From: UBA5336 sp964415675
GTDB taxonomy: Bacteria > Pseudomonadota > Alphaproteobacteria > Caulobacterales > Hyphomonadaceae
NCBI GenBank assembly: GCA_964415675.1
Contig: CAYQBG010000006.1
Span: 62,001-126,000 of the forward strand
DNA: 64,000 nucleotides
Reading direction: 5' to 3'
The position numbers and the translations under genes were made by a program. Shown here piece after piece: positions 7,164 through 16,733 of this stretch (its first letter is position 1; each line of letters starts with the position of its first letter). The notes under the pieces are model-generated. The model worked only from the letters and a program-made list of their open reading frames with translations. It had not been told where the DNA came from and did not search any database.

Positions 7164-9200
7164 ATGGACCTGCTTGACCGGATTTCTCGCGGCTGGACTG
7201 CTTTCATCCTGCTCTTCGTTATCGCTTTCGGGGCGGCGGCGCCGGGTGTCTTCAACCTGCCCGCACTCGACCGTGACGAGAGCCGGTTCGCCCAGGCCTC
7301 CAAACAGATGCTGGAGACCGGCGACTATATCAGGATCCGCTACCAGGATGAGCTGCGCAACAAGAAGCCGGCGGGCATCCACTGGCTGCAAGCCGGCTCG
7401 ACCGCGCTTCTCTCATCTGCCGAGGCCAAGGAGATCTGGACCTATCGGGTACCCAACTGGATCGGCATAGGTCTTGCCGCGATGGCCTGTTTCTGGACCG
7501 GAATCGCCCTTATTGGCCGGCGCGCGGCCTTTGTCGGCTCGGCGCTGTTCGCCTCGACGCTGCTGCTGACGAGCGAGGGGCACATCTCCAAAACCGATGG
7601 TATGCTCGTCTTCCTGACGACACTCGGGATCGGCGCGCTGGCGCGCATCTATATGCGCGAGACGGTGGGCGAACGCGCACCCGGCGCCAAGGCATTCATC
7701 CTGGATTTCGGGGACCGGCGACTGGCGCTCCTGTTCTGGCTGGCCATGGGGCTGGGTTTCCTCATCAAGGGCCCGGTCTCGATCATGGTCGCGGGCCTTG
7801 CGGCGGCCGGCGCCTGGGTCTGGGAGAAAGCCGGCGACGATCATGCCGGCGGTTGGTGGCGTGCGCTGGCCTGGTGGCCGGGGCCGGCCCTCTTTCTCGC
7901 CCTCTGGATCCCATGGTTCATCTGGATACAACTGGCCACGGGTGGCCAGTATGTTCAGGGCGCTGTCGGCAAGGATCTCGCCGACAAGTTCACTGGTGCC
8001 AGCGAAGGCCATGCCGGCTGGCCGCTCTACCAGATATCCCACCTGCCGGTCTGGTTCTTTCCGGCCACGATTGCGCTGTTTGCCGGCGCGGCTTCGGCCT
8101 GGTCAGTTCTTCGTGGTGACAGCCTTTCCGGACGCCGGCGCGGTACGGACGCCCTTCTCATTGCCGGCACGCTGGCAGGCCTTGCCGCTGTGATCGCCTG
8201 GGTGTTCGGCGAACAGGCGCTGGTCGGCTACCCGTTTGCGCTGGTGCTGGTCTTCGGGGCGCTGGGCTTCTCACGAACCTGGCGCGAGCGCTGGCCTAAT
8301 GCGCAGGCACGGACCAGCAAGGACCTGCGCGCGATGCGTTTCCTGATGGCGTGGTTCGCCCTGACCTGGATATTCTTTGAACTGATGCCGACACGGCTGA
8401 GCCATTATGTGCTGCCGGCCTATCCCGCCATGGCGCTGGTCTGCGGGTTCGCGATCACGCGGATGATCGACGGCGCGCGCATGCCAGTCTCGCGTATTGC
8501 CTCGGCGGTGCTGTTCCTTGTGGGGCTGGCCGTTCTGGCCCTGGTCAGTGTGCCCGGGGTGGATGAATTGCTTATGGCCGAGGCCGCAGGCGACTTCACG
8601 AGCGCTCCGGCAGGCGAGGTCATGGCCAGCTGGGAAGCCAGCCTAGATTATTCGCTGCTCTGGTGGGCAGTCGGCATTATTTTCGGGCTTGTCGCCGCTA
8701 CGCTGGTCATTCTCAAGCGGATGGGCCTTGCCGTGACACTGGCAGTCGCGTCAGCCATCGGGTTCGGCTGGCATGCCCGGATCGCTTTCCTTCCGGCCCA
8801 GGAATGGGTCCAGGCCACGCTCCAGGCTGAATATGCGCTGGCCGACATCTGCGCTCTGCCCGATGCCGGCAAAAACCCCGACGGCTGCGGAGCGGCCCCG
8901 GCCCGCGTCCAGGCCGTCGGTTATGCCGAGCCATCCTATGTGATGACGCTGGGTACGCAGAACTTGCATCCACCGCAGACTGTGATCGCCCTGCCAGCTG
9001 GCCCGAACAGCTACCCGGCCGCCTTCCTGATCAATCTTGAAGACGAGGACGGCCCGCCCGCACTCGCCCGGCTCATCGCCGACGGCGAGGCCCGCAGCCT
9101 GTGTGTCCGCCGCTCCGAGCCGCATTATGCGCTGAACTACTCCAATGGCGATCCGGTCCATTTCGTCGCCCTGCGCTTCGACCGGCCGCCCTGCGGATAA
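7164..9200 (+). CDS. ArnT-type family 39 glycosyltransferase (integral membrane)
   Basis: A 678-residue multi-spanning membrane protein with the periplasmic first-loop signature LPALDRDESRFAQASKQMLE and GDYIRIRYQDELRNKKP typical of GT-C fold ArnT/PMT enzymes, which transfer sugars from polyprenyl-phosphate donors to lipid A or other envelope acceptors. About a dozen hydrophobic segments are visible, with a soluble C-terminal region after residue 560. True substrate unknown: ArnT proper adds aminoarabinose, but none of the other arn genes are here. It starts 51 bp after the DUF971 gene and may be its operon distal member. Confidence 0.85.
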   Translation: MDLLDRISRGWTAFILLFVIAFGAAAPGVFNLPALDRDESRFAQASKQMLETGDYIRIRYQDELRNKKPAGIHWLQAGSTALLSSAEAKEIWTYRVPNWIGIGLAAMACFWTGIALIGRRAAFVGSALFASTLLLTSEGHISKTDGMLVFLTTLGIGALARIYMRETVGERAPGAKAFILDFGDRRLALLFWLAMGLGFLIKGPVSIMVAGLAAAGAWVWEKAGDDHAGGWWRALAWWPGPALFLALWIPWFIWIQLATGGQYVQGAVGKDLADKFTGASEGHAGWPLYQISHLPVWFFPATIALFAGAASAWSVLRGDSLSGRRRGTDALLIAGTLAGLAAVIAWVFGEQALVGYPFALVLVFGALGFSRTWRERWPNAQARTSKDLRAMRFLMAWFALTWIFFELMPTRLSHYVLPAYPAMALVCGFAITRMIDGARMPVSRIASAVLFLVGLAVLALVSVPGVDELLMAEAAGDFTSAPAGEVMASWEASLDYSLLWWAVGIIFGLVAATLVILKRMGLAVTLAVASAIGFGWHARIAFLPAQEWVQATLQAEYALADICALPDAGKNPDGCGAAPARVQAVGYAEPSYVMTLGTQNLHPPQTVIALPAGPNSYPAAFLINLEDEDGPPALARLIADGEARSLCVRRSEPHYALNYSNGDPVHFVALRFDRPPCG

Positions 9201-9214
9201 ATTGCGCCATCGCC

Positions 9215-10168
9215 CTATTCGCTGCGGCGAACCAGGTAGCCGGCGCGCGGGAAATGCAGGTGAATGCTCTCCACCCTCTCATCGAAACGCTGAAGGATGA
9301 TGCACTGGTGATCGGCATGGACGAGTTTGCCGCTGACCCAGTCGCGGCCATAATCATCGGGCGCCACGGCCACGGCCTCACCGGCCACCAGCTCCTGCGC
9401 CTCATTTTCATCGACACTTGCTGCCTTTAGGCGCGGCCCGGCATCGCGGGCAATATCGAGCGCGCGGGTCGCATCAATCGTCTCCGGCGCCTGGCCCTCG
9501 GCTTCCTGAAGACGCTGATACCAATCGCGCGTCAGCGGGGCGCCTGACAGGCAGGTTTCCACGAAATCGGGCACATTCTTCTGTGTGAACCAGACATTCA
9601 TATGCGCGTGAACGTCCACCAGGCCAGGCTTGGTCGAGACCATCCAGTTGCCACCGCCGACCCCGCGTCCGCCTTCCAGCCGCTCCTCGATCTGCATCAG
9701 ATGTGCCCGCCACTGATCGCGCAGCATGGGCGCAGCCGCCTTCATCGCATCGGTGTCAAACGGGCGTCCGGACAGTTTCTCCCGGTCGTCCTTGAAGGCC
9801 TCATCGACATGGTCGCCAATGGCGCCAAAAATCACGCCGACAGAGACCTGGAACCAGACCCGGTCAGCCCAGGCCCCGACGATCCGCGACAGGCCCTCAT
9901 GGCCCGGCAGGTCCAGTTCAGGCATCGGAAAGCGCCGCTCCAGCTCCATAAGGATCATCGCGCTGTCGCAATAGATATCGGCCCCGATCTGCATGACCGG
10001 AATACGCCGATAGCCGCCCGTCAGGGGAACAAGGTCAGGCTTGGGCATGATCACTGGCGCGTCCACCGCCGCCCAGGCAAGATTCTTCAGCCTCAGCGCA
10101 AGCCGGACCTTCTCCGAGAAGGGCGAAGTGTCATACTGATGCAGGATAATGCTTCGCGCGTCGGCCAT
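9215..10168 (-). CDS. Glutathione S-transferase family protein
   Basis: A 317-residue protein with a GST N-terminal thioredoxin-like fold (ILHQYDTSPFSEKVRLALRL, then GGYRRIPVMQIGADIYCDSAMI) and an all-helical C-terminal domain. It is longer than a typical GST (about 210) because of roughly 90 extra C-terminal residues of beta character (VAVAPDDYGRDWVSGKL...). Two starts compete: TTG at 10177 and ATG at 10168; GGGGAG sits 9 nt before the ATG, which is preferred. Substrate unknown. Convergent with the glycosyltransferase (14 bp gap). Confidence 0.85.
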   Translation of the reverse strand: MADARSIILHQYDTSPFSEKVRLALRLKNLAWAAVDAPVIMPKPDLVPLTGGYRRIPVMQIGADIYCDSAMILMELERRFPMPELDLPGHEGLSRIVGAWADRVWFQVSVGVIFGAIGDHVDEAFKDDREKLSGRPFDTDAMKAAAPMLRDQWRAHLMQIEERLEGGRGVGGGNWMVSTKPGLVDVHAHMNVWFTQKNVPDFVETCLSGAPLTRDWYQRLQEAEGQAPETIDATRALDIARDAGPRLKAASVDENEAQELVAGEAVAVAPDDYGRDWVSGKLVHADHQCIILQRFDERVESIHLHFPRAGYLVRRSE

Positions 10169-10322
10169 CTCGTTCAACTCCCCAATATAAGCTCCAGAAA
10201 CCTTATTGCGCAGCTTTCAGCGTCGGGGAAACCCCGAACCGGGCGATTGCAGCACAGGGCTTGCCCGATCCCGCGTGGCAGGGAATGGTCTCCAGGCTGA
10301 AACTCAAGGGGCCCTGAAAGAC

Positions 10323-10751
10323 ATGTTCCGCTTACTGACCGGCGCGCCGCTCGCAGCCGCACTGTTTACACTCGGCGCCTGCGCCAGCCTGGAACCGGAG
10401 CCGTGCACACCCGCATGGGTCGACTGGCAGAAAGAGCGCATTTTCGATCCCTTCGTGGCGGAATACCGCTCGGAAATCGCCGCATTGCGCGACCTGCGCG
10501 GCGATCTCGACAATCCCGGGATGATGACCGCCTTCCGCATGGCGGGACTTGTCGAGCGATTGCCGCGCATGGCCGAGGATTTCAACGAAGAGATCGTCCC
10601 GCGCCTGCAGGCCGCCGTGGCCACATGCGCACAGCCCGCCCGCGCCAGCAGCCTGCTTGTCGACATGCTGCGCCGCGAGGGTGTGGAAGATGATGTCCTG
10701 ATCTGGATCGAGACGCTCGGCCTGATTGCCGAGCGCCAGCGGCGGAGCTGA
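10323..10751 (+). CDS. Small hypothetical lipoprotein
   Basis: A 142-residue protein with signal sequence MFRLLTGAPLAAALFTLGAC, the Cys being the likely lipidation site. The mature part is helical and charged (WQKERIFDPFVAEYRSEIAALRD...). No family recognised. The upstream extension of the frame to 10206 lacks coding character, so the ATG at 10323 before the signal peptide is used. Probably an envelope protein. Confidence 0.7.
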   Translation: MFRLLTGAPLAAALFTLGACASLEPEPCTPAWVDWQKERIFDPFVAEYRSEIAALRDLRGDLDNPGMMTAFRMAGLVERLPRMAEDFNEEIVPRLQAAVATCAQPARASSLLVDMLRREGVEDDVLIWIETLGLIAERQRRS

Positions 10752-10770
10752 TCGTCAGGTCCGCACCGTC

Positions 10771-10908
10771 ATGGCCCGGTTCAACCGGGCCATCCAGATC
10801 GCGGCGAACCGGCCAGGTGCATTGGCTGTCGTGCGGGCCAAACTCTTGGCAGCTTTCAGGCGGCGCGGACGTGAGCTGGACCACCCTCATGAAGCGGGTG
10901 GTGACGGG
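10771..10908. repeat. Dispersed intergenic palindromic element, copy 1
   Basis: It begins with a near-perfect inverted repeat at 10771-10793 (ATGGCCCGGTT with its complement) and ends with a 33-nt segment at 10876-10908 that forms an ACCACCC/GGGTGGT hairpin. That 33-nt segment is identical to 16581-16613, and the leading palindrome recurs at 16478-16500. The two elements are 138 and 136 bp long with conserved ends and a divergent middle. Likely a REP/BIME-like repeat family of this genome. Confidence 0.75.
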
Positions 10909-10977
10909 CTTGGGGTTCACTGTTCAGGGAGGGCCCGGGTCAAGCCCGGGCAGCGGATATCTTGCCGCTTCCCCCTT

Positions 10978-11009
10978 CCCCGTATCCCCGGCCTTGAGCC
11001 GGGGTCTCC
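10978..11009. repeat. Second dispersed repeat (CCCCGGC hairpin), copy 1
   Basis: A 32-nt segment centred on the hairpin CCCCGGC-CTTGA-GCCGGGG. Its reverse complement recurs with two mismatches at 30134-30165. It lies between the convergent lipoprotein and metY genes, so besides being a repeat it may slow transcription leaving metY. Nearby 10933-10951 holds another hairpin, GCCCGGG/CCCGGGC. Confidence 0.65.
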
Positions 11010-11043
11010 CCGCAAAGGCTGGGCCCTTTTTCAGCTGCCCCCG

Positions 11044-12351
11044 TCAAAGCCCGGCCAGCGCCTGGTCGAGATCGGCGATGATATCCTCGATATCTTCGAT
11101 CCCGATGGACAGGCGCACCGTTTCCGGCGCCGCGCCGGCGGCCTTTTTCTGCTCTTCGGTGAGCTGGCTATGCGTTGTCGAAGCCGGATGAATGATGAGC
11201 GAACGCGTGTCGCCGATATTCGCGAGGTGGCTGAACAGATGCGTGCTGGCGACCAGTTTCACGCCCGCCTCATGCCCGCCCTTCAGGCCGAAGGTGAACA
11301 CCGCCCCGGCGCCTTTCGGCATGTATTTCTGCGCCCGCGCATGGTGAGGGTCGCTTTCGAGCCCGGCATAGCGCACCCAGGACACTTTCTCATGGCCTGA
11401 CAGCCAGCGCGCCACGCCCAGCGCATTCGCGCAATGTTTTTCCATGCGCAGCGGAAGCGTCTCACACCCGGTCAGCAGCATGAAGGCATTGAAGGGTGAC
11501 AGCGCCGGGCCAATGTCGCGCAGCGAGAACGCCTTGGCGGCGATGGCGAAGGCGATATCGACATTTGCCCCGTCAGGGCCAAGCGGCATCGCTCCGAATG
11601 TCTCTGCGAAGACGAGATCATTGTAATAGGCCTGCGGCGTCGTCAGCGTCGGGAATTTCTCCCTGTGCGCCATCCAGTCGAAACGCCCGCCATCAATGAG
11701 AATGCCGCCGACGGAATTGCCATGTCCGCCGACAAACTTCGTCAGGCTCTCAACCACGATATGGGCCCCATGCTCCAGCGGGCGGCAGAGCGCCGGCGAA
11801 GCCATCGTATTGTCAACGATATAAGGCAGACCGGCCTTTTCCGCGATCGCGGCCACGCCGGCAATATCGGTGACAAGGCCGCCGGGATTGGCAAGGCTCT
11901 CGGTGAAGACCAGTCTTGTCTTCTCGTCGATTGCCGCCTCGAAGCTCGACAGGTCATCAATATCGGCCCAGCGAACCTCCCAGCCGAACTTCCTGATGGC
12001 ATGATTGAACTGGTTGATCGAGCCGCCATAAAGCTGCCGGGCGGCCACCAGATTGGTGCCCGGCTCCATCAGCAGGTGAAGGGCGAGGATCTGCGCAGCA
12101 TGACCAGACGCCGTGGCTAGCCCCATGGTTCCGCCTTCGAGATCGGCGATGCGTGCTTCCAGCGCGGTGACCGTCGGATTGCCGATCCGCGAATAAATGT
12201 CGCCGAACTCCTGCAGGGCGAACAGGTTCGCGGCATGGTCGGCATCGCGGAAGACGAAACTCGTTGTCTGGTAGATCGGCTGAACGCGCGCGCCCGTGGC
12301 CGGGTCCGGCGCCGCCCCTGCATGGATGGCGCGTGTGGCAAATCCTGTCAT
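11044..12351 (-). CDS. metY: O-acetylhomoserine sulfhydrylase (aminocarboxypropyltransferase)
   Basis: A 435-residue PLP enzyme of the Cys/Met metabolism family, which makes homocysteine from O-acetylhomoserine and sulfide. It shows IYSRIGNPTVTALEARIADLEGG, the PLP-lysine motif VESLTKFVGGHGNSVGG and the C-terminal HPASTTHSQLTEEQ and SIGIEDIEDIIADLDQAL segments. Length and the GCETLPLRMEKHCANA segment fit MetY better than MetZ or MetB. Start at 12351 is set by AGGAGGAG 8 nt upstream; the ATG at 12357 is too close to it. No SAM riboswitch was recognised upstream. Confidence 0.88.
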   Translation of the reverse strand: MTGFATRAIHAGAAPDPATGARVQPIYQTTSFVFRDADHAANLFALQEFGDIYSRIGNPTVTALEARIADLEGGTMGLATASGHAAQILALHLLMEPGTNLVAARQLYGGSINQFNHAIRKFGWEVRWADIDDLSSFEAAIDEKTRLVFTESLANPGGLVTDIAGVAAIAEKAGLPYIVDNTMASPALCRPLEHGAHIVVESLTKFVGGHGNSVGGILIDGGRFDWMAHREKFPTLTTPQAYYNDLVFAETFGAMPLGPDGANVDIAFAIAAKAFSLRDIGPALSPFNAFMLLTGCETLPLRMEKHCANALGVARWLSGHEKVSWVRYAGLESDPHHARAQKYMPKGAGAVFTFGLKGGHEAGVKLVASTHLFSHLANIGDTRSLIIHPASTTHSQLTEEQKKAAGAAPETVRLSIGIEDIEDIIADLDQALAGL

Positions 12352-12524
12352 GGTCATTCTCCTCCTGATGGCCGGCATGCTTCTGCCAGGCTGCAACATG
12401 TCACATTCATTCTGTAAATGCAGCGCCGGCTGAACCCAGTCTTGATTGCTGAAGCCATGGGCTAGATAAGCTGAACTCAGGCAGGGCATCGCCGCAGGCT
12501 CGCCAGACCGGGAGGATGAAGAGA

Positions 12525-14096
12525 ATGATCGACCTCAAGCCGATTGCAGATATCGCTGATATTCCGCGCGTACAGGCCGCGACGCGACCGGGTGAGGTCG
12601 CGCTATGGTTTGAAGGGCGTGAGACAAGCTTTGCCGCGCTTGATGCGCGCAGCTCCCAAGTCGCCAACGGATTGTTGAAATCCGGCGCAAAACCGGCGGA
12701 CCGCATCGCCTGGATCGGCAAGAACATGGATGTCTATTACGAGATCATGTTCGGCGCGGCCAAGGCCCGCATGGCAATGTGCGGGATCAACTGGCGCCTC
12801 GCACCGCCGGAAATCCAGTTCATCCTTTCCGATGCGCGCGCCAGCGTCCTGTTCGTCACCGCCGATTTCTACGACATTGTCGAGCAGGTGAAAGAGGAAT
12901 GCCCCGATCTCGGCCTCATCGTCGCGGTCGATGGCGGCCATCCCGAATGGCCCGACTATGCCAGCTGGCGCGACAGCCAGTCAGCCGTGGATCCGAAACT
13001 CAAGATCGATCCCGAACAGGATGATGTAATCCAGCTCTACACGTCCGGTACGACCGGCCTGCCCAAGGGCGTGCAACTGACGCACCGCAATTACCTGGCC
13101 TTCTTCGAACAGGCCGGCATGCTCGAATGGTCCAGTTATGATGCCGGCGATGCTGTGATGAACGCCATGCCGCTGTTCCATGTGGCGGGGGTCAATGTCG
13201 GCGTGCTTGCGGTCCTGCAGGGCTCGAAGACGGTCATCCTTCGCGATATCGATCCGCAGGCCATACTCGGCCTGATCGAGAGCCAGAAGATCGCCCATGC
13301 CTTCTGGGTGCCGGCAGTTATCCTGCTCCTGACCCAGCAACCCAATATCCGCGAAGTGGATTTCTCAGGTCTCAAACAGGTCTTCTATGGCGCCTCACCG
13401 ATTGCCGAAGACCTCCTGAAAGAGGCCGTGGAGATCATGGATGCCCGCTTCACCCAGCTCTATGGCCTGACCGAGACTGTCGGCGCAGGCACCTTCCTGC
13501 CGCCGGAAGCCCATGACCCGGCCTGGGGCAAACTGCGCTCATGCGGTGTACCCTGGCCCGGCGCAGTCGTTCGCTGCGTCGATGGTGACGGCAATCCGGT
13601 GGCTCAGGGACAGGTTGGCGAGATCGTGATCAGGTCGGATTTCGTGATGAAGGGCTATTGGAACCGGCCCGACGCGACAGCCGATTCCATCAGGAACGGG
13701 TTTTTCCATACCGGGGATGCCGGCTATTTCGATGAGGACGGCTTCCTGTTCATCTATGACCGGGTCAAGGACATGATCGTGTCGGGCGGCGAGAATGTGT
13801 ACCCTGCCGAAGTCGAGAATGCGATCTTCGGTCATCCCGAAGTCGCCGATGTCGCCGTGATCGGTGTGCCGGACGAGAAATGGGGCGAGGCCGTCAAGGC
13901 GATCATCGTTCCCAAGGAAGGCACCCAGCCCACCGCAGACAGCATCATCGCCTGGGCGCGCGAGCGGATTGCCGGCTACAAGGTGCCCAAATCGGTGGAC
14001 GTGATCGAAACCCTGCCCCGCAACCCCTCCGGCAAGATCCTGCGCAAGGATCTGCGCGAGCCTTATTGGCGCGGCCAGGAACGCCGCGTCGGTTAG
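12525..14096 (+). CDS. Acyl-CoA ligase (ANL superfamily AMP-forming)
   Basis: A 523-residue member of the adenylate-forming superfamily, activating a carboxylic acid with ATP and CoA. The P-loop-like motif YTSGTTGLPKGVQLTHRN, the YGLTET motif, FHTGDAGYFDEDGFLFIYDR and the C-terminal lysine motif NPSGKILRKDLR are all intact. Chain length specificity cannot be read; it resembles the fatty-acid/feruloyl-CoA ligase group (FadD3-like). Start 12525 lies 9 nt after GGGAGG, whereas the ATG at 12516 directly abuts it. It is divergent from metY; the methyltransferase follows after 14 bp. Confidence 0.88.
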   Translation: MIDLKPIADIADIPRVQAATRPGEVALWFEGRETSFAALDARSSQVANGLLKSGAKPADRIAWIGKNMDVYYEIMFGAAKARMAMCGINWRLAPPEIQFILSDARASVLFVTADFYDIVEQVKEECPDLGLIVAVDGGHPEWPDYASWRDSQSAVDPKLKIDPEQDDVIQLYTSGTTGLPKGVQLTHRNYLAFFEQAGMLEWSSYDAGDAVMNAMPLFHVAGVNVGVLAVLQGSKTVILRDIDPQAILGLIESQKIAHAFWVPAVILLLTQQPNIREVDFSGLKQVFYGASPIAEDLLKEAVEIMDARFTQLYGLTETVGAGTFLPPEAHDPAWGKLRSCGVPWPGAVVRCVDGDGNPVAQGQVGEIVIRSDFVMKGYWNRPDATADSIRNGFFHTGDAGYFDEDGFLFIYDRVKDMIVSGGENVYPAEVENAIFGHPEVADVAVIGVPDEKWGEAVKAIIVPKEGTQPTADSIIAWARERIAGYKVPKSVDVIETLPRNPSGKILRKDLREPYWRGQERRVG

Positions 14097-14110
14097 CGAC
14101 AGGCGGCGCC

Positions 14111-14725
14111 GTGTCGAAGGATGCCAGCGACATTATCGGCCTCTATGACCGCAAGGCAGCGGCCTGGGATGACGCCCGCCGCGCTGACCGACCCGCCGGA
14201 GAGCCTCGCTGGATTGCTCGCTTCCTGTCCATGGTCGCACCTGGCGCGCGCGTGCTCGATATCGGCTGCGGGTCAGGCGTGCCGATCGCCGGCGACATTC
14301 TTGCGGCCGGGTATGCGGTCACCGGCATCGACAGTTCTCCCAATCTGATCGCGATATATCAGGAGCGGTTTCCCGGCGCGCAATGGGCCGTGGCCGACAT
14401 GCGCGCGCTGGACCTTGGCGAGCGTTTCGCCGGCCTTATCGCCTGGCACAGCCTGTTCCACCTCAACCCTGATGACCAGACAGGCATGTTTGGTATATTC
14501 GCCGCTCATGCCGCCCCCGGCGCGGCGCTGATATTCACAAGCGGCCCGCGCCATGGCGAGACTGTCGGCTGCTGGCAGGGCGAGCGCCTCTACCATGCCA
14601 GTCTCGACCCTGGCGCCTACAAGGCTCTGCTCGCCGAACATGGCTTCACCCTCCTCGCCCATGCCGAAGAAGATCCCGCTTGCGGCGGGGCGACCATCTG
14701 GCTGGCGCGCGCTGCCACCCCATAA
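14111..14725 (+). CDS. SAM-dependent class I methyltransferase
   Basis: A 204-residue protein with the Rossmann SAM-binding motif VLDIGCGSGVPIAGDILAAG, the acidic ribose-binding strand VTGIDSSPN and motif IV-like LIAWHSLFHL. The substrate is unknown. Start: GTG at 14111 gives a protein beginning just before the family's DLYD.KA.AW-type segment (DIIGLYDRKAAAWDDAR); there is no strong ribosome site. It lies 14 bp downstream of the acyl-CoA ligase, suggesting co-transcription. Confidence 0.82.
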   Translation: MSKDASDIIGLYDRKAAAWDDARRADRPAGEPRWIARFLSMVAPGARVLDIGCGSGVPIAGDILAAGYAVTGIDSSPNLIAIYQERFPGAQWAVADMRALDLGERFAGLIAWHSLFHLNPDDQTGMFGIFAAHAAPGAALIFTSGPRHGETVGCWQGERLYHASLDPGAYKALLAEHGFTLLAHAEEDPACGGATIWLARAATP

Positions 14726-14776
14726 GCGCGCCGCGAAAGGCTTCCCTCAGCCCCCTGCAGCGCTTAAATCAGCGCC

Positions 14777-16432
14777 ATGAGCGAATCCCTCACCTTCCAT
14801 GTCGCGCAGCTGAACCCGGTGGTCGGAGACATTTCCGGCAATCTCGAGCTCGCGCGCGCCGCCCATCAGCGCGCAAGCCAGGCCGGCGCCGACATGCTCG
14901 TCCTGCCCGAACTTTTCATCATCGGCTACCCCCCGGAAGACCTTGTGATGAAACCGAGCGCGGTGGCGCTTTGCCGGGAAGCTATCCAGTCCCTCGCCGG
15001 CCAGACTGGCGGAAACGGTCCGGCTATCCTGATTGGTGCGCCCTGGGATGATGACGGAAGCTTGCGCAATTCGGCGCTGCTGCTCGACAACGGCGATGTC
15101 GCCTATCGCTATGACAAGCGTGAGCTGCCCAATTACGGTGTTTTCGACGAATGGCGCCTGTTCCGCCCCGGCGATGGCCCGGCCCGGCCTGTCATGTTTC
15201 GCGGCGCCTGTGTCGGCATCGCGATCTGCGAGGATATCTGGTTCGACAGGGTGCCGCAGGCGCTTGCAGCAGGCGGCGCTGAAATCATGCTGGTGCCCAA
15301 TGCCTCGCCCTGGCGGCGCACCGTGCGCGAGGAGCGACACACCACCTTCTCCAGCTGGCGCAAGACCGGCGTGCCCTATCTCTTCGTCAATCAGGTTGGC
15401 GGCCAGGATGAGCTGGTTTTTGATGGCGCGAGTTATGCCGTTGACCGCGACGGACGCGAGCACCAGCTGATCACGGATTTCGAGACGGGAGAAGCCACGG
15501 TGCGCTTCGAGCGGGCGAGCGGCACGTTCAGCCCGAAGAGCGAGCCCGCGCCGCTCAGCGAAGGCCTCGAAGCGGAATACCGCGCCGCCATGCTGGGCCT
15601 TGCCGATTATGTGAACAAGAACCGGTTTCCAGGCGTCGTGCTCGGCATGTCGGGCGGGATCGACAGCGCGCTGACCGCTGCCATCGCCGTCGATGCGCTG
15701 GGGGCTGAGCGGGTCTGGTGCGTGATGCTGCCTTCGAAATACACTTCCCCGGACAGCCTCAAGGATGCGCGCAACTGTGCCGAAGCGCTTGGCGTGCGCT
15801 ATGACAGTGTGTCCATCGCGCCGGGCGTGGAGGCCATGGAGGAGATGCTGTCTGACCTGTTTGCTCAGACACAGGCCGGCACAGCGGAAGAGAATATCCA
15901 GTCGCGCCTGCGCGGGCTCACACTGATGGCCTTGTCCAACAAGTTCGGCCATATGCTGGTGACCACAGGCAACAAATCCGAAATGGCCGTCGGCTATGCC
16001 ACCATTTATGGCGACATGAATGGCGGCTTCAACGCGCTGAAGGATTTCTACAAGACGGAAGTCTTCGCGCTGTCGGACTGGCGCAACCATCATGTCCCGC
16101 GCGGCGCGCTCGGTCCGGCTGGTGAGGTCATCCCACGCAACATTATCGACAAGCCACCCAGCGCGGAGCTGCGCGAGGGCCAGACCGATCAGGACAGCCT
16201 GCCTGAATATGACGTGCTCGATGACATTCTGCGCGGGCTTGTCGATGAGGAGGCCGATCTCGACGCGATCGTGGCGCGCGGCCATGACGAAGCCACCGTG
16301 CGGCGGATTGAGCACCTGCTCTATATCGCCGAATACAAGCGCCGCCAGGCGCCGCCGGGCATCAAGGTCGGCACCCGAAATTTCGGCCGTGACCGGCGCT
16401 ATCCGATCACGAACAGATTTCGCGACGACTGA
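14777..16432 (+). CDS. nadE: Glutamine-hydrolysing NAD(+) synthase
   Basis: A 551-residue two-domain enzyme. The N-terminal nitrilase-type glutaminase has the Glu-Lys-Cys triad (LVLPELF, YDKRELPNYGVFDE, AICEDIW). The C-terminal NAD synthetase has the PP-loop VLGMSGGIDSALTA and TTGNKSEMAVGYATIYGDM. It amidates nicotinate adenine dinucleotide to NAD+ in the last step of NAD synthesis. Length matches the short alphaproteobacterial form. The ribosome site before the ATG is weak. Confidence 0.95.
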   Translation: MSESLTFHVAQLNPVVGDISGNLELARAAHQRASQAGADMLVLPELFIIGYPPEDLVMKPSAVALCREAIQSLAGQTGGNGPAILIGAPWDDDGSLRNSALLLDNGDVAYRYDKRELPNYGVFDEWRLFRPGDGPARPVMFRGACVGIAICEDIWFDRVPQALAAGGAEIMLVPNASPWRRTVREERHTTFSSWRKTGVPYLFVNQVGGQDELVFDGASYAVDRDGREHQLITDFETGEATVRFERASGTFSPKSEPAPLSEGLEAEYRAAMLGLADYVNKNRFPGVVLGMSGGIDSALTAAIAVDALGAERVWCVMLPSKYTSPDSLKDARNCAEALGVRYDSVSIAPGVEAMEEMLSDLFAQTQAGTAEENIQSRLRGLTLMALSNKFGHMLVTTGNKSEMAVGYATIYGDMNGGFNALKDFYKTEVFALSDWRNHHVPRGALGPAGEVIPRNIIDKPPSAELREGQTDQDSLPEYDVLDDILRGLVDEEADLDAIVARGHDEATVRRIEHLLYIAEYKRRQAPPGIKVGTRNFGRDRRYPITNRFRDD

Positions 16433-16477
16433 GTCTGCACGGACCGGGCGATGGCGCAGCGCAACCAATAACCCCGC

Positions 16478-16613
16478 ATGGCCCGGTTCATCCGGGCCAC
16501 CCAGCTCTGAAAGGCCGCGCCGGACACGGTGGCGGACAGGCCTCCTTACGGCCACGCCGCACCAGATCGAACGCCGCACACTGGACCACCCTCATGAAGC
16601 GGGTGGTGACGGG
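16478..16613. repeat. Dispersed intergenic palindromic element, copy 2
   Basis: This matches copy 1 at 10771-10908 in overall length and in both ends: TGGCCCGG/CCGGGCCA hairpin at 16479-16499 and a 33-nt identical segment at 16581-16613 with the ACCACCC/GGGTGGT stem. The middle differs. Directly after it GGTGGTGACGGGG is partially repeated (16601-16638). It occupies most of the 300-bp gap between nadE and the nuclease gene, where no gene is seen. Confidence 0.75.
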
Positions 16614-16733
16614 GATGGAGCGGCGCAGGTGGTGACGGGGCTGCGGTGACGGTGCGCACAGCGCTGATGGCCCCACAAAATAAACCTTAGGTTGCACACC
16701 CAGGCTTAACCGGTCCAGTCTAGCGCTGGACAC

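Noticed and set aside
12358..12524. Possible SAM riboswitch between metY and the acyl-CoA ligase
   Set aside because: No SAM-II or SAM/SAH consensus pairing could be recognised in the metY leader.
14747..16579. 610-residue minus-strand open frame over nadE
   Set aside because: It is the antisense shadow of a fully conserved NAD synthetase; GC-rich codon use leaves the other strand open.
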